Part shown: one piece after another, positions 53,513-62,924 of the stretch
How the letters are laid out: every line of letters begins with the position of its first letter
How positions within the stretch are numbered: the first letter of the stretch is position 1
Source: Treponema sp. OMZ 798
Lineage (GTDB): Bacteria > Spirochaetota > Spirochaetia > Treponematales > Treponemataceae
Direction: 5' to 3'
Assembly (NCBI RefSeq): GCF_024181385.1
Contig: NZ_CP051305.1
Span: 186,001-250,000, forward strand
DNA length: 64,000 nt
Notes under the pieces: generated by a model
Seen by the model: only the letters and a program-made list of their open reading frames with translations
Database searches by the model: none
Told to the model about the DNA's origin: nothing
Program-made: the position numbers and the translations under genes

Positions 53513-54511
53513 TCATTCACCGGCCTTTTTAAAGGCTGGCGGTAATGACACTTTTATTTCAGAACAAATGTTATGTTCTATGCGTTTTTTTGCCATAACT
53601 TCAGTACTGGCTCCCATCCTGACAAATCTTTTTTTATAAGAAAACACAAGCTCATCGTTTTGTTGAGATACAATATCTATACTCAAGTCCGGCGTAAAAA
53701 ATACACCTGCTTGCAATTCGCTTTTATTTTCAGCTAACTTGGTTTTACAAATATATGCTGCTTGTGTGTTCTTATTACTGAGAGGGAATCCTAAATTTAG
53801 AAGAACCTCTTCTATCGAAGTTTTTATTTGTTCCGGCATCGCTCCGGTTAAAGTAACCGAAACCGTACACTTTGTTTGTATTTCCTTTATTTTTGCATTG
53901 AGATTAATGATTTTATCTTCTACATCCGCATAATTTTCCGCTTCATCAGGAGATAAAACATGTAAGAATTGCAGAACTTTTAATGCTGAATTATTTTGTA
54001 CTATATTTTTTGCCTGTAAATAAAAAATAGTTTTTTTAAATAAATCTCTTTGTATTTCTGCCTGTGAATAAATGGCTAAAAACGGTTTTATTGCTTCTTT
54101 TATTTTAGGTTCGTATATTTTCAGAGCTTCATCACGGTTGATGTAAGAAATTACCTCATATTGTTTTGCCGTTTTATTAAATTTCGGTTTTGTATAATGA
54201 ACGGCAAAAAGTTCCGTATCGGACAGCACCCTTGTAATGTCTTCAAGACGGCTTTGACTGACGCTTTCTTGAACAATAGTTTTTTGAGCTGTTTCAACTT
54301 TTATTTGAGAAGAAAAATATCGTGAAAGAGCAGCAATAGCATTTTGACAAGATGCCTCTTCACTTTCTCCATAACCTCGTGCTGCAATATAAGCGGAAGA
54401 AAAAAGTTCATCTTCCGTTAGACCTGTTGTTTTAGGTTTTGGCGTGGAAACACATGAACAAAGGATGCACGATATTAAAAATATAACAATATTTTTAAAA
54501 GTTTTTTTCAT
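53513..54511 (-). CDS. Lipoprotein with LPP20-like N-terminal region
   Basis: 332 residues with a signal ending in SCILCSC. The segment SSAYIAARGYGESEEASCQNAIAALSRYFSSQIKVETAQK is LPP20-like, and TKCTVSVTLTGAMPEQIKTSIEEVLLNLGFPLS may be a second alpha/beta domain. It follows the CsgG/LpoB-like gene by 3 bp. Confidence 0.8.
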   Translation of the reverse strand: MKKTFKNIVIFLISCILCSCVSTPKPKTTGLTEDELFSSAYIAARGYGESEEASCQNAIAALSRYFSSQIKVETAQKTIVQESVSQSRLEDITRVLSDTELFAVHYTKPKFNKTAKQYEVISYINRDEALKIYEPKIKEAIKPFLAIYSQAEIQRDLFKKTIFYLQAKNIVQNNSALKVLQFLHVLSPDEAENYADVEDKIINLNAKIKEIQTKCTVSVTLTGAMPEQIKTSIEEVLLNLGFPLSNKNTQAAYICKTKLAENKSELQAGVFFTPDLSIDIVSQQNDELVFSYKKRFVRMGASTEVMAKKRIEHNICSEIKVSLPPAFKKAGE

Positions 54512-54514
54512 GCT

Positions 54515-56011
54515 TTATTCCTGTTCTTCAAGATAGATTTCCCATTCTTCAAGAGAAAAAATTCCTGACATGTTAGAATGTCTTTTATGATTCTCAAAAA
54601 ATTGAAAGTCTATAATACGAGGTATTAATATTTCGGTAAATTTGTCATCTATTTGGATATCAGAAAAAGTTACTTGATAAAATTCTGCATTATTAAATAA
54701 TCTAAACTGAGGCGGTATTGCCTGATTTTCAAACCGCACATCTTTATAATGCATATTTTGAAGATTATGTATGTTTTTCCAACTTCCATACCAAATATTA
54801 CCTAATAATTCTCCGTATTTATTATATAAACCTATTTGTATATGAAAACTCATTTCGTAATCATGATATTCTCTAACATTTCGTACCCATTCGTAGTTTT
54901 CTTTATTAGCTTTTATTTTTTTCCATTCATCCCATATAGTGTTAAATACAACAAGAGCTTTTCTGTTTGGAACAAGTTTTATTCCTGCTTTCAATGTTAT
55001 ATCTACCGTATTTTTACGGCTGTTTATTTTATCACTCATTTTAGAAAAATCATATATAATTATTGGATAATTTCTATTCATATATTTTTCTAAATCTCTC
55101 CATATTTTATTCCATTTTGCTATTTGTTCTTTGTAATAATTTGCTCGTTCTCTAATATTTGTAGGTGTAGAAACTGATAATATTTCGGATATGACGGTAG
55201 CTGCTTCTATATTGCCTGATGTGGAAGGAGCGGAAAGAAAGGAAAGTGCAGTGACAAAGTCACCGTTTTTTTCGGCTGCCATACCTTGAGCTAAATTTTT
55301 TATATTTGATGTTTCCGATTTATTTTTTGTGATGCTTTTTAGCTCTGTTTCACTAAGCGGAATTTCAAGCCCATTAAATAAATCTTTAATGATTTCTGAA
55401 ACGGCTTTTCCGTTTTCTATGTCAACCGTTGCATATTGACCGTTAAACGAGGCCTTTATTTCATTCGTTGAAATATCATTTACGCGAAAGGTTAAAGAAT
55501 AAAGGGTAGGCAGTTTTTGTATTGTTCCGGTTAAAACATATTCAGCATTTGTAAGTTGTCCGAAAGTTGCTGCATTGTCAAAAGAATAATGTCCGCTTTC
55601 AGAAAGTTTTTGCTCGGCAATAATTACGCTTTCATTCTTCCGATCCAATACCTTCATATCAGAAAGCCTTGCAAATTGTCCTGTAAGCGAATCTTGTAAA
55701 AATTGAGACATCCAAATGTCATTTTTAGGTGCTTTTTCAAATTGAGGAGCAAGGATTGCAATAGTTTTATCTTTATATTTTGTATTTTTATGATTAATAA
55801 CTTTATCTTCTTTATTTTTACGGCTTTTTTTATCAAGAGGATCTTCAATCATTGTCAGCTTAAAGTCGTCTTTTGTAGTTTTATCTGCTTTATTATTAGA
55901 TATTTGACTGTTATTTGAATGTGTATCTAATGAAAGGCAGCTGGTGAGTAAGAGTGCTGCCAATATTGTAATACTTAATATGAGTATTTGAAATACAAGA
56001 AATTTTTTCAT
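54515..56011 (-). CDS. Lipoprotein with CsgG/LpoB-like domain
   Basis: 498 residues with a signal ending in LAALLLTSC. Residues 85-230 match the CsgG/LpoB nucleotide-free fold: TIAILAPQFEKAPKNDIWMSQFLQDSLTGQFARLSDMKVLDRKNESVIIAEQ, NAEYVLTGTIQK. The C-terminal half (YEWVRNVREYHDYEMSFHIQIGLYNKYGEL) is beta-rich and unassigned. LPP20- and CsgG-like proteins often sit together. Function is unknown. Confidence 0.82.
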   Translation of the reverse strand: MKKFLVFQILILSITILAALLLTSCLSLDTHSNNSQISNNKADKTTKDDFKLTMIEDPLDKKSRKNKEDKVINHKNTKYKDKTIAILAPQFEKAPKNDIWMSQFLQDSLTGQFARLSDMKVLDRKNESVIIAEQKLSESGHYSFDNAATFGQLTNAEYVLTGTIQKLPTLYSLTFRVNDISTNEIKASFNGQYATVDIENGKAVSEIIKDLFNGLEIPLSETELKSITKNKSETSNIKNLAQGMAAEKNGDFVTALSFLSAPSTSGNIEAATVISEILSVSTPTNIRERANYYKEQIAKWNKIWRDLEKYMNRNYPIIIYDFSKMSDKINSRKNTVDITLKAGIKLVPNRKALVVFNTIWDEWKKIKANKENYEWVRNVREYHDYEMSFHIQIGLYNKYGELLGNIWYGSWKNIHNLQNMHYKDVRFENQAIPPQFRLFNNAEFYQVTFSDIQIDDKFTEILIPRIIDFQFFENHKRHSNMSGIFSLEEWEIYLEEQE

Positions 56012-56039
56012 AAAATTTTCTCCTTTAGTTATAGCATAT

Positions 56040-56849
56040 TTATTTATGTGGTAAGTGTCTCCAATAACCGGAAACTATAGTACCATTACTTCTTGGGTAG
56101 CTTTTGATAAAAATCTCTCCTTTATGCATATCCACTTGTTGTACTTCGGACGGCTGATAAAATGCATTTGAAATTAATGTATGTGCAAGCCAAACAATTA
56201 AAGCAGTTATCGGTATTGCCATAAAGATGACTACTTGACGCATCATTGCATTTTTTAGACTATACTTAAACGCCAGGATAAGTGAAGTGAGTGCTGAAAG
56301 GCTTATATATCCCAACATTATTTTTGAAAAACTAAAATTGAGCCCAAAAATAGATATTTTTATAGTGCCATACATAAAATCAAAAAGATCATATAGATTA
56401 AATTTTATGATTAAAATATCTGCAAAAAGTAAGGCGGCAAATAAAATACCCAATAAAAGCATGGGTATCATTTTTATAACGGAAATTATTTTTGAAATCA
56501 TAGATATGATTCCAATAATAGCGATTATGATTCCCAACGGAGGAAAAATAATTGCCAGCACAGCTCCTATTATAGAAATAATCATTCCAACAATCATATT
56601 TTTTATAATATGTTCTGTGATAATATAAAAAATCAAAAAAATTATACTATAAGCAACGACTACAAAAGCTATGCCTAGTGCAATATCAGAAAGAGAATTT
56701 CCGTTTACAATCATTTTTTGCTTTAAAACTACCAAAGCAAAAAAGATACAGAATAAAATCGCACTTTTTATTAACCACCCTAAAAGTAGTATTAGTTTAC
56801 TTGTAAGTGTTAAGTCAGAAAAAGCAATGCTATCACTAAAATCAGACAT
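56040..56849 (-). CDS. Multi-pass membrane protein, function unknown
   Basis: 269 residues with about seven hydrophobic segments, no charged signature motif and a small extracytoplasmic tail (AFYQPSEVQQVDMHKGEIFIKSYPRSNG). It sits between the CsgG-like lipoprotein and the TM2 gene on the same strand. No family was recognised. Confidence 0.7.
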   Translation of the reverse strand: MSDFSDSIAFSDLTLTSKLILLLGWLIKSAILFCIFFALVVLKQKMIVNGNSLSDIALGIAFVVVAYSIIFLIFYIITEHIIKNMIVGMIISIIGAVLAIIFPPLGIIIAIIGIISMISKIISVIKMIPMLLLGILFAALLFADILIIKFNLYDLFDFMYGTIKISIFGLNFSFSKIMLGYISLSALTSLILAFKYSLKNAMMRQVVIFMAIPITALIVWLAHTLISNAFYQPSEVQQVDMHKGEIFIKSYPRSNGTIVSGYWRHLPHK

Positions 56850-56887
56850 GTCTTATACCTCCCATATAATGGGAAAATTCTGATATT

Positions 56888-57121
56888 TTAGCTTATAAGC
56901 TTACCATCGGAATCAGTAAATTTTCCCATTAATATCATAATTAAATCAAATAAGATACCAAAGTAACCGAGCCCCATAGTTAGAGCATATAATATACCGG
57001 TAAAATACTTACCAACATAAAAACGGTGAATACCGAATATACCTAAAAAAAGACAAAGTAATAACATTGTTCCCTTTTTTCGTGGTGATTGATTATTGTA
57101 ATCATGGCCTGTAACTATCAT
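56888..57121 (-). CDS. TM2-domain membrane protein
   Basis: 77 residues with two membrane segments: KGTMLLLCLFLGIFGIHRFYVGKYFTGILYALTMGLGYFGILFDLIMI. The GxHRFYxG turn identifies TM2. Role unknown; TM2 proteins often accompany small sensory or effector modules. Confidence 0.93.
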   Translation of the reverse strand: MIVTGHDYNNQSPRKKGTMLLLCLFLGIFGIHRFYVGKYFTGILYALTMGLGYFGILFDLIMILMGKFTDSDGKLIS

Positions 57122-57142
57122 AAATTTCTCCTATAGATATTA

Positions 57143-58234
57143 TTAATTTTCCACTTTCATCGCTAATGGAATAATATTTTGTAATAAATTATACAAAGCA
57201 ATGGTTCCCTTTAATATTTGCTCTGTTTCCACTTCTGTTGTATTTATTGTTAATTTATTTGATGTAAATTTTACTGTAGCATCAATAAATTTTATATCTG
57301 CTAAAGGAATACATTGTTTTAGTTTTCCTCCACTACCGATATAGATATTTTTATTTGTCAATACAAATCCATTCTTACAATTTAATGTCCATGTATTGTC
57401 AAATATAAGGATAGCATTTTCACCTATACAATCTTTTGCATATGTTTTGACTGCTTTTGCAATCATGTCGGGCCTTTTATCAGCTAGATTAACATGTTTT
57501 TTAAAATCATCCATATTTTCACCAGCTTCGCTTATTGCTTGATAATAAAACGCTTCTATTTGTTTTTCTGAATCTTCGATCTCTACATTTTCTTGTATAT
57601 TTGATTCTTCATAAGTTAATGATAGATTCTCAGATTTAAGTGATTCTATTGCTGCCTCACAAGTAAGTTTTTCAAACATATCCGCAATATCATCTGTATC
57701 TTTTTGGACAATCCCTGCCAGAGCTTTATAGCATTCAGCTAGTTCAGAGCGTTGCATTAAAAAATATTTTTTTATTAGATACATGTTATATATATGTGCG
57801 GGGGTAATTGCCTCTTTAGCTATTAATTCTGTATACATATAAAGCATATATGTATAAATAATTGCCGCACAATATCTATCATTAGTGATAGATACAATTC
57901 CACTGAAGAATGTTTTTGGATTAGTGTCTTTTATCTGTGAATAAGCATCATCTATTTGATCCTCAATGGAAAATAAAGAAATTTCTTCATCATATAATTG
58001 TGAAAGTGCATTAGCTATAGCTTTTTTGCCGCTTCGTTCCAACTCCATGTTATACGATACCATGAAAACCATTGTTTTTAACATGTCTAGCCTATTAGAT
58101 TCTTGCTGTGCAATTTCCTCTTGTTCAGCTTGATCTGCAGCATGTTTTTGCATAGCAGATGAGAAGGAATTTATTACTCCATCAGCAATAGCATCTCCTA
58201 ATCTTAATTTAAACATTTCAAAACCAATACCCAT
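57143..58234 (-). CDS. Protein with helical N-terminal domain and PH-like C-terminus, function unknown
   Basis: 363 residues from ATG 58234, which follows AGGAGAGTAATT; upstream in-frame starts lack such a site. The first 275 residues are helical (EMFKLRLGDAIADGVINSFSSAMQKHAADQAEQEE and YMLYMYTELIAKEAITPAHIYNMYLIKKYF). The C-terminal 85 residues (NAILIFDNTWTLNCKNGFVLTNKNIYI ... IPLADIKFIDATVKF) resemble bacterial PH-domain proteins. Next to a TM2 gene. Confidence 0.75.
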   Translation of the reverse strand: MGIGFEMFKLRLGDAIADGVINSFSSAMQKHAADQAEQEEIAQQESNRLDMLKTMVFMVSYNMELERSGKKAIANALSQLYDEEISLFSIEDQIDDAYSQIKDTNPKTFFSGIVSITNDRYCAAIIYTYMLYMYTELIAKEAITPAHIYNMYLIKKYFLMQRSELAECYKALAGIVQKDTDDIADMFEKLTCEAAIESLKSENLSLTYEESNIQENVEIEDSEKQIEAFYYQAISEAGENMDDFKKHVNLADKRPDMIAKAVKTYAKDCIGENAILIFDNTWTLNCKNGFVLTNKNIYIGSGGKLKQCIPLADIKFIDATVKFTSNKLTINTTEVETEQILKGTIALYNLLQNIIPLAMKVEN

Positions 58235-58352
58235 AATTACTCTCCTATAAAATGTATTTTTGATTGAAGTAACTTTATGATAGGTTTTAACCAACGCTTT
58301 TAACAAGCTGTTAGCTTATCAACCCGTATATTGTACTCCAATGCATAAAAAC

Positions 58353-58412
58353 TAAAAAATGAAGTAAAGCCTGATTTGTTTGTCATAAAACTTTCGAATC
58401 AAGTTTTACTTC
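58353..58412 (-). terminator. Terminator downstream of the two small genes
   Basis: On the minus strand GAAGTAAA ... TTGATT and AAATCA ... TTTACTTC form an interrupted stem of about 14 pairs with a loop of about 17, followed by ATTTTTT. It separates the small genes from the PH-like gene. Confidence 0.7.
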
Positions 58413-58438
58413 CACATTCAATAATCTGAATTTATGTA

Positions 58439-58645
58439 TCACATATTATTCAAAGTATTTTCAGCGTTTTTGATTAATCCGGTAAGAATATAATTTACTC
58501 CATGAATAAATTTATCTAATCCGCTTACCTTGCCTTCTTTCAAATTAGCTTTATATTCGTTATTTTCTATTTCTTGTCGAGCTAATCTTTCCTGAGCACG
58601 GTCATTAAAATCATTTCTTCTTTCTTCAAATTCATCTCTTGTCAT
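58439..58645 (-). CDS. Small charged protein, function unknown
   Basis: 68 residues from ATG 58645 (MTRDEFEERRNDFNDRAQERLARQEIENNEYKANLKEGK). The upstream frame, which encodes nothing plausible and overlaps another small gene, is rejected. The N-terminal half is a charged helix, the end GVNYILTGLIKNAENTLNNM amphipathic. It starts 10 bp after the 51-residue gene upstream. Confidence 0.7.
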   Translation of the reverse strand: MTRDEFEERRNDFNDRAQERLARQEIENNEYKANLKEGKVSGLDKFIHGVNYILTGLIKNAENTLNNM

Positions 58646-58655
58646 GTCATATTCC

Positions 58656-58811
58656 CTATTTTTTGTGTATACCGGTAACAGACTGGCACTGGCGATTTTT
58701 TGCTTTAAATTTTGCTTTAGCCTCAGAAATACTACCAGCTTGTATTGTACTTGCCGCTGTATGTGTTTTTCCTTTGATATCAATCCATACTGTAATTACA
58801 TAAGTATCCAT
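58656..58811 (-). CDS. Small protein of 51 residues, function unknown
   Basis: ATG 58811 is preceded by AAAGGAGAGTTAAACA. The protein reads MDTYVITVWIDIKGKTHTAA, then STIQAGSISEAKAKFKAKN and RQCQSVTGIHKK, a beta-strand pair, a helix and a basic end. It resembles a minimal beta-beta-alpha domain. It shares an operon with the 68-residue gene. Confidence 0.65.
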   Translation of the reverse strand: MDTYVITVWIDIKGKTHTAASTIQAGSISEAKAKFKAKNRQCQSVTGIHKK

Positions 58812-59324
58812 TGTTTAACTCTCCTTTATAAAAATTTATTTTCTATATTTTCCCGTTCAACCCATAATCGAAAGGGTTCTGCACAGACGGATTTTGTAAA
58901 GAAATGCCGGCTGTCATTTCGTACAGGTTGACCGTAAAAACCTAAGCTACTAAACCGCCTTACTAAATTGTAAAACAAAAATCTTGATTTACTTTCAAAT
59001 TTAATTTCAAGGCGGTAAATATATAAAAAAACACACAAGACAAAATAACATAATTGTCTTATGCGTTTATTACAAAAGAGAAAAAAATAATGATATAAAA
59101 GATTTTGACTTAGTTTATAAACTGTGTCATTTTGATACACGGGGGGGGGGTAAAATGGCACAGTATTTTATTTATAAGATCACTGCGTTTTTTTACCTTA
59201 TCTAAAGCATTTAATGAGAAAATTTTAAAAAAGCATAAACTCAAAAAATCCTGCATGTGCTTACCTTAGCATAAAAATATCTATTTTGTCAAGCATTGTG
59301 AACAAAGATTAAATTAATTTTTAT
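58812..59324. other. Gap with no confident gene, poly(G) hairpin
   Basis: This 513-bp stretch has only an unconvincing 111-codon minus-strand frame (58826-59161), basic and hydrophobic with no ribosome site. The notable item is the poly(G) hairpin at 59121-59164, listed separately. A promoter for the small-gene operon must lie here but was not identified. Confidence 0.6.
59121..59164. repeat. Hairpin with a ten-base poly(G) loop tract
   Basis: ACTGTGTCATTTT (59121-59133) and AAAATGGCACAGT (59152-59164) form a 13-pair stem (one G-T wobble) enclosing GATACAC, ten G (59141-59150) and T. The tract is likely length-variable. Confidence 0.8.
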
Positions 59325-59795
59325 TTATATATCCCTCTGCATTATAATCTCATCTTCGTCTTTGTCGATTTCATAAAAGCCGAAATTTTCATAGAGGCGT
59401 TTTGCTGCTATATCGCCTTCAACATAACAAAGCTGAATACATGGATATTTTTTTTCTGCTTCTATCATTGAAAGCCATTTTTTTAAAGCTGCTTTTCCTA
59501 AACCCCTTCCTTGACTTTTTTTGTCTATCATAAATTGGTCCATAATGCAGACTGTTTTTTCACCGTCAATCCAGTCCCTCTGCATTATAAGACCTATGGG
59601 TTCATCCGAATAATAGACGGCAAAAACTTTTGCATTTTCTTTTCTGTAAGCAAAGGCTCTTGCAAGGATGGTAACATTCGAGGCTGCAAAATTTTTTTGT
59701 TCTTTTTTTATGGAAAGAGAATTGATTATTCTCCAGTTATCGGGAGTAACCTCTTTAAATTCGAGGCTATCGGGAGTAGGGTGATTAGATTTCAT
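59325..59795 (-). CDS. GNAT acetyltransferase
   Basis: 156 residues: LIMQRDWIDGEKTVCIMDQFMIDKKSQGRGLGKAALKKWLSMI contains the acetyl-CoA loop QGRGLGKAAL, and RLYENFGFYEID is the typical end. Probably spermine/spermidine or small-molecule type. Follows the methyltransferase gene with an 18-bp gap. Confidence 0.9.
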   Translation of the reverse strand: MKSNHPTPDSLEFKEVTPDNWRIINSLSIKKEQKNFAASNVTILARAFAYRKENAKVFAVYYSDEPIGLIMQRDWIDGEKTVCIMDQFMIDKKSQGRGLGKAALKKWLSMIEAEKKYPCIQLCYVEGDIAAKRLYENFGFYEIDKDEDEIIMQRDI

Positions 59796-59813
59796 AAAAA
59801 CATAATATGAACT

Positions 59814-60437
59814 TTAAGTGTAAATTTCAATAGACCAATAATATTTATTGGAAAAATATTTATAAGTTTTGCCTTTTAGTAAAATTTCAAATTCTTTTTC
59901 GGGGTAAAAGTTTTTCATTATTTCATATTCGGTGCCGTCTTTAAGTTTTCGTATTTGATAGGTGTTGCCGTTTTTATCGGTTTTGGATATCGGGGTGCTT
60001 TCTCCTTCTACAAAAAGGTTATCCATAAAAAAAATTAAAGAAGGCTTTTTAGTTTTTTCTATGAGGTTTTCGATAAGGTTTACAAATGCAGGTTTTGTCA
60101 GATGACTTGCCAAAAAGCCTATAAATATGCCGTTGTATTTGTTATTAGGTTCATAGTTTCTATAATCTAAAATTGCAAATTCCGGCTTGCAGGCTTTAAA
60201 AATTTTTTGTTTTGCAAGTTCCAGTACTTCTTTATTAATGTCGGTTGCAAGTACGGTTTTTGCAGTCTTGGTTAATGTTTCCGTCCAAAATCCGGTTCCG
60301 CAGGCAAGCTCTAACACATTCCTGTTTTGAAAAAGTTTTTTAATATAATCTTGGTATTCAAGAATACTCTCTTGTCTTTCAGGCTTTTTATATATGTCTT
60401 CATATTCTTTTGCTCTTTTTTTGTAATATTCGATCAT
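59814..60437 (-). CDS. SAM-dependent methyltransferase (class I)
   Basis: 207 residues with motif I VLELACGTGFWTETLTKTAK and motif II ATDINKEVLELAKQK; the FAILDYRNYEPNNKYNGIFIGFLASH stretch is motif III/IV. Substrate unknown. Starts 5 bp after the Imm26-like gene. Confidence 0.9.
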   Translation of the reverse strand: MIEYYKKRAKEYEDIYKKPERQESILEYQDYIKKLFQNRNVLELACGTGFWTETLTKTAKTVLATDINKEVLELAKQKIFKACKPEFAILDYRNYEPNNKYNGIFIGFLASHLTKPAFVNLIENLIEKTKKPSLIFFMDNLFVEGESTPISKTDKNGNTYQIRKLKDGTEYEIMKNFYPEKEFEILLKGKTYKYFSNKYYWSIEIYT

Positions 60438-60442
60438 ACCTT

Positions 60443-61588
60443 TTACTTTTCCTTTGATAGTTTTAAATTCCCCTCATAGTCCAAATCGCCGTCCAAACCG
60501 AAAGCTTTGAAAACTGAATTCTTATCTTTTTTGTTGGCGGGATTATTTAGGCCGCCGCCGGTTGCCGGATAAAGGGGGGCGTTTGATTTTGCTTTTATAC
60601 ATTCTTCCAATTTTTCTATGTTTAAAGAAAAGCCTATTGATTCTGCCCGGTAATTTTTATGATACCATTCTTCGTCTTTGTATAGAGCGTATTCTTTTAA
60701 AGACATTTCTTTATATATCAAGCCGTATTGGAGATAGGCAATATCCTTGTCTTGATGATTTATACTCTTGCTTGTCGATATTGGAGCGTCATTTAAGTCT
60801 TGGTAAGTAACTTTTTTGTTTCCGATAATTTTGTATTCGCCGTAATAGATATTGTTATCCATGATGGGCTGTGCGGGGAGGGAAGGGCATTGTTCCAATT
60901 CGTCAAGATTGATGTTTATGCCGGTGCTGATTTTATGGTAGACCTTTACAATTAAAGCGGTTCCCATGAGGTTGTTAAGACCGTAGTTTTTATTCTTTTT
61001 AAATTCCGGATTTTTTCTTAACTTAACAATATCGATTAAAATTTTTCCGAAACCGTATTGCCGTCTTCCTATTTTAAAAGCAAAGATATCTCCTTCTTTA
61101 TATTTTTGGTGAGCTCTTTTTTCGTTTCTAAAATTTTCCAAATCGACTAAATCTTCTTTTGATGTTTCTTTTATCCATTTTTCAATCCAAGAATTGAGAG
61201 CCGAAACCTTGCTTTCTTTTAAGTTTTCCGAATAGTAGGTTTTTTGTGTGGTGTAGTTTCCGATAAGCACATGTCCGCTTCCGAATGAAAAATACACTCC
61301 GATTCCTTTAAATGATTGAGTTGCCGTAAAGTTTAATTTTTTCGGCTTTCCTTTTGCCGTCTTGGGAAGAACAATAGTTCTGTTTTCTCCCGTTTCAACA
61401 TCAAGCTCGTTTTCTTTATAGTAAAAAGCTTCTCCCTCATAGTCCGATGCGGAAATTTCTTTTTTGATAGTATCTCCGTCAAAATAATATAGGCTGCCCT
61501 TTATATCCATTACTTCCCAGTGAGCCTCAATCGGATTTAGACCCAGATATTTTCGCTGTTCGTTGGCTAAGATAAATTTTTTAGACAT
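60443..61588 (-). CDS. Imm26-like protein (immunity protein 26 family)
   Basis: 381 residues. The middle region KYKEGDIFAFKIGRRQYGFGKILIDIVKLRKN matches the Imm26 signature (G-D-x-F-A, Y-G-F-G). Imm26 proteins protect against polymorphic toxins, but no toxin gene is next to it. A tail-like C-terminus (PATGGGLNNPANKKDKNSVFKAFGLDGDLDYEG) follows. It precedes methyltransferase and GNAT genes on the same strand. Confidence 0.72.
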   Translation of the reverse strand: MSKKFILANEQRKYLGLNPIEAHWEVMDIKGSLYYFDGDTIKKEISASDYEGEAFYYKENELDVETGENRTIVLPKTAKGKPKKLNFTATQSFKGIGVYFSFGSGHVLIGNYTTQKTYYSENLKESKVSALNSWIEKWIKETSKEDLVDLENFRNEKRAHQKYKEGDIFAFKIGRRQYGFGKILIDIVKLRKNPEFKKNKNYGLNNLMGTALIVKVYHKISTGININLDELEQCPSLPAQPIMDNNIYYGEYKIIGNKKVTYQDLNDAPISTSKSINHQDKDIAYLQYGLIYKEMSLKEYALYKDEEWYHKNYRAESIGFSLNIEKLEECIKAKSNAPLYPATGGGLNNPANKKDKNSVFKAFGLDGDLDYEGNLKLSKEK

Positions 61589-61655
61589 GCTTAATTCCTT
61601 TTAATGATTGTACCTTTTTTTATAATATTAGGCAAGGGCGAGGTTAATCTAATTT

Positions 61656-62924
61656 TCAGTATTTTTGAATAAGATATATTGTTTTTATGCTTTTTTTATA
61701 TAAATAAATTCCGACAATGCCGAAACTTAGACATATTGGAATTATTATATAAATAAAATTTATAATAAAAAATAATGAAGTTGATATTATAATAGTGATT
61801 ATAGCAATTAGATGTGTGATAATAGATGCCGGACTATGCTTTATAATGCTTATCTCATCATTCCAATTTAGATTTAAATATTTGATGTTAAAAAAAATTC
61901 CTACAGTCGAAATAAAAAAGGAATAAAAAACAGGTACAAAGACTGTTAATAAAATTTGTAAAAAACCGCTCCGTATATTCGGTAAAATGGCAATCATTGC
62001 AAAAAGATATCCTATTAGATGAATACTCATATTGACTGCGATTTTACTATTTAAAATTTGGGATATGCCGATTGGAGCTGTTTGCAGTATCCATACATTT
62101 TTTCCTTCCAAAGATATTGATGAAGATGTGGTGCAGCTCATAAGAAAAAATGCCCCTATCACCGATGAACCGTAGTGTGTAAGAATATGTTCAAGACCTC
62201 TAATACCGAGTAATATTTCAATCTTGTTAAATCCCAATATCATGCACCCGACAGATAAAACACATAAAGATATAATACCTAATCCGCAATTTAACACACG
62301 AATAGGCGAAGTAATAAAACGGTTAAACTCTTTTAAATATAAACTAAAAAATGGTGTTCTTAAAATAGATTTTGTTTTTTTATTTTTAAAGCTTTGAGTG
62401 TTTAGTTTTTGATGAATTTTATTATAGTTTTTACCTATAAAAAATATATATACAATGGTTACAATAATTGTAAGACTTATAAATTGTAAAATCTTTAGGT
62501 AAATATTTTGATCTATATAAAATAATTTGGATAACGGAAATATTTTATATAATTGTGTTTGAAGTAAATTGTCTAATAAAATGGAATCTAAATTGCGATT
62601 AAATGATACGGTTATAAAATATCCTGTCATCAATAAATAAAAAAATAAAATTGATATTTGATTTTTTCTTTTAAAAAATACACTGCAATATTCTATAATA
62701 GTACTTAATATAGAAGCTGCACACATAGGTATCACCGGAATGGTGAAGCCTGACAGTAAAAATATTATTCCGGCAGAGACGCTGATAATTTTTTTAAAAA
62801 TTAAAAGAATGACTGCCGGAAATATACAGCTGCAACTGATAATAAGATTTAAAGAATATAGTACTAGAAATTTACTTAGAATAATATCTTTTTGTGTGAT
62901 CGGTAAAGCCGATAACATATTAAA
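61656..62924 (-). pseudogene. ABC transporter permease (ABC-2/antibiotic exporter type), 5' end cut by an insertion sequence
   Basis: About 420 residues with roughly ten membrane segments remain (MLSALPITQKDIILSKFLVLYSLNLIISC at the start), resembling putative ABC-exporter permeases of bacitracin/lantibiotic type. The open frame has no natural start: its first codons run into the IS end at 62925. The gene's 5' part, and probably its ATPase partner, should lie right of the insertion, outside the window. Confidence 0.72.

Noticed and set aside
58826..59161. Minus-strand frame of 111 codons starting in a poly(C) tract
   Set aside because: No ribosome site, low-complexity hydrophobic composition and no recognisable domain; it is probably a chance frame in the AT-rich gap.
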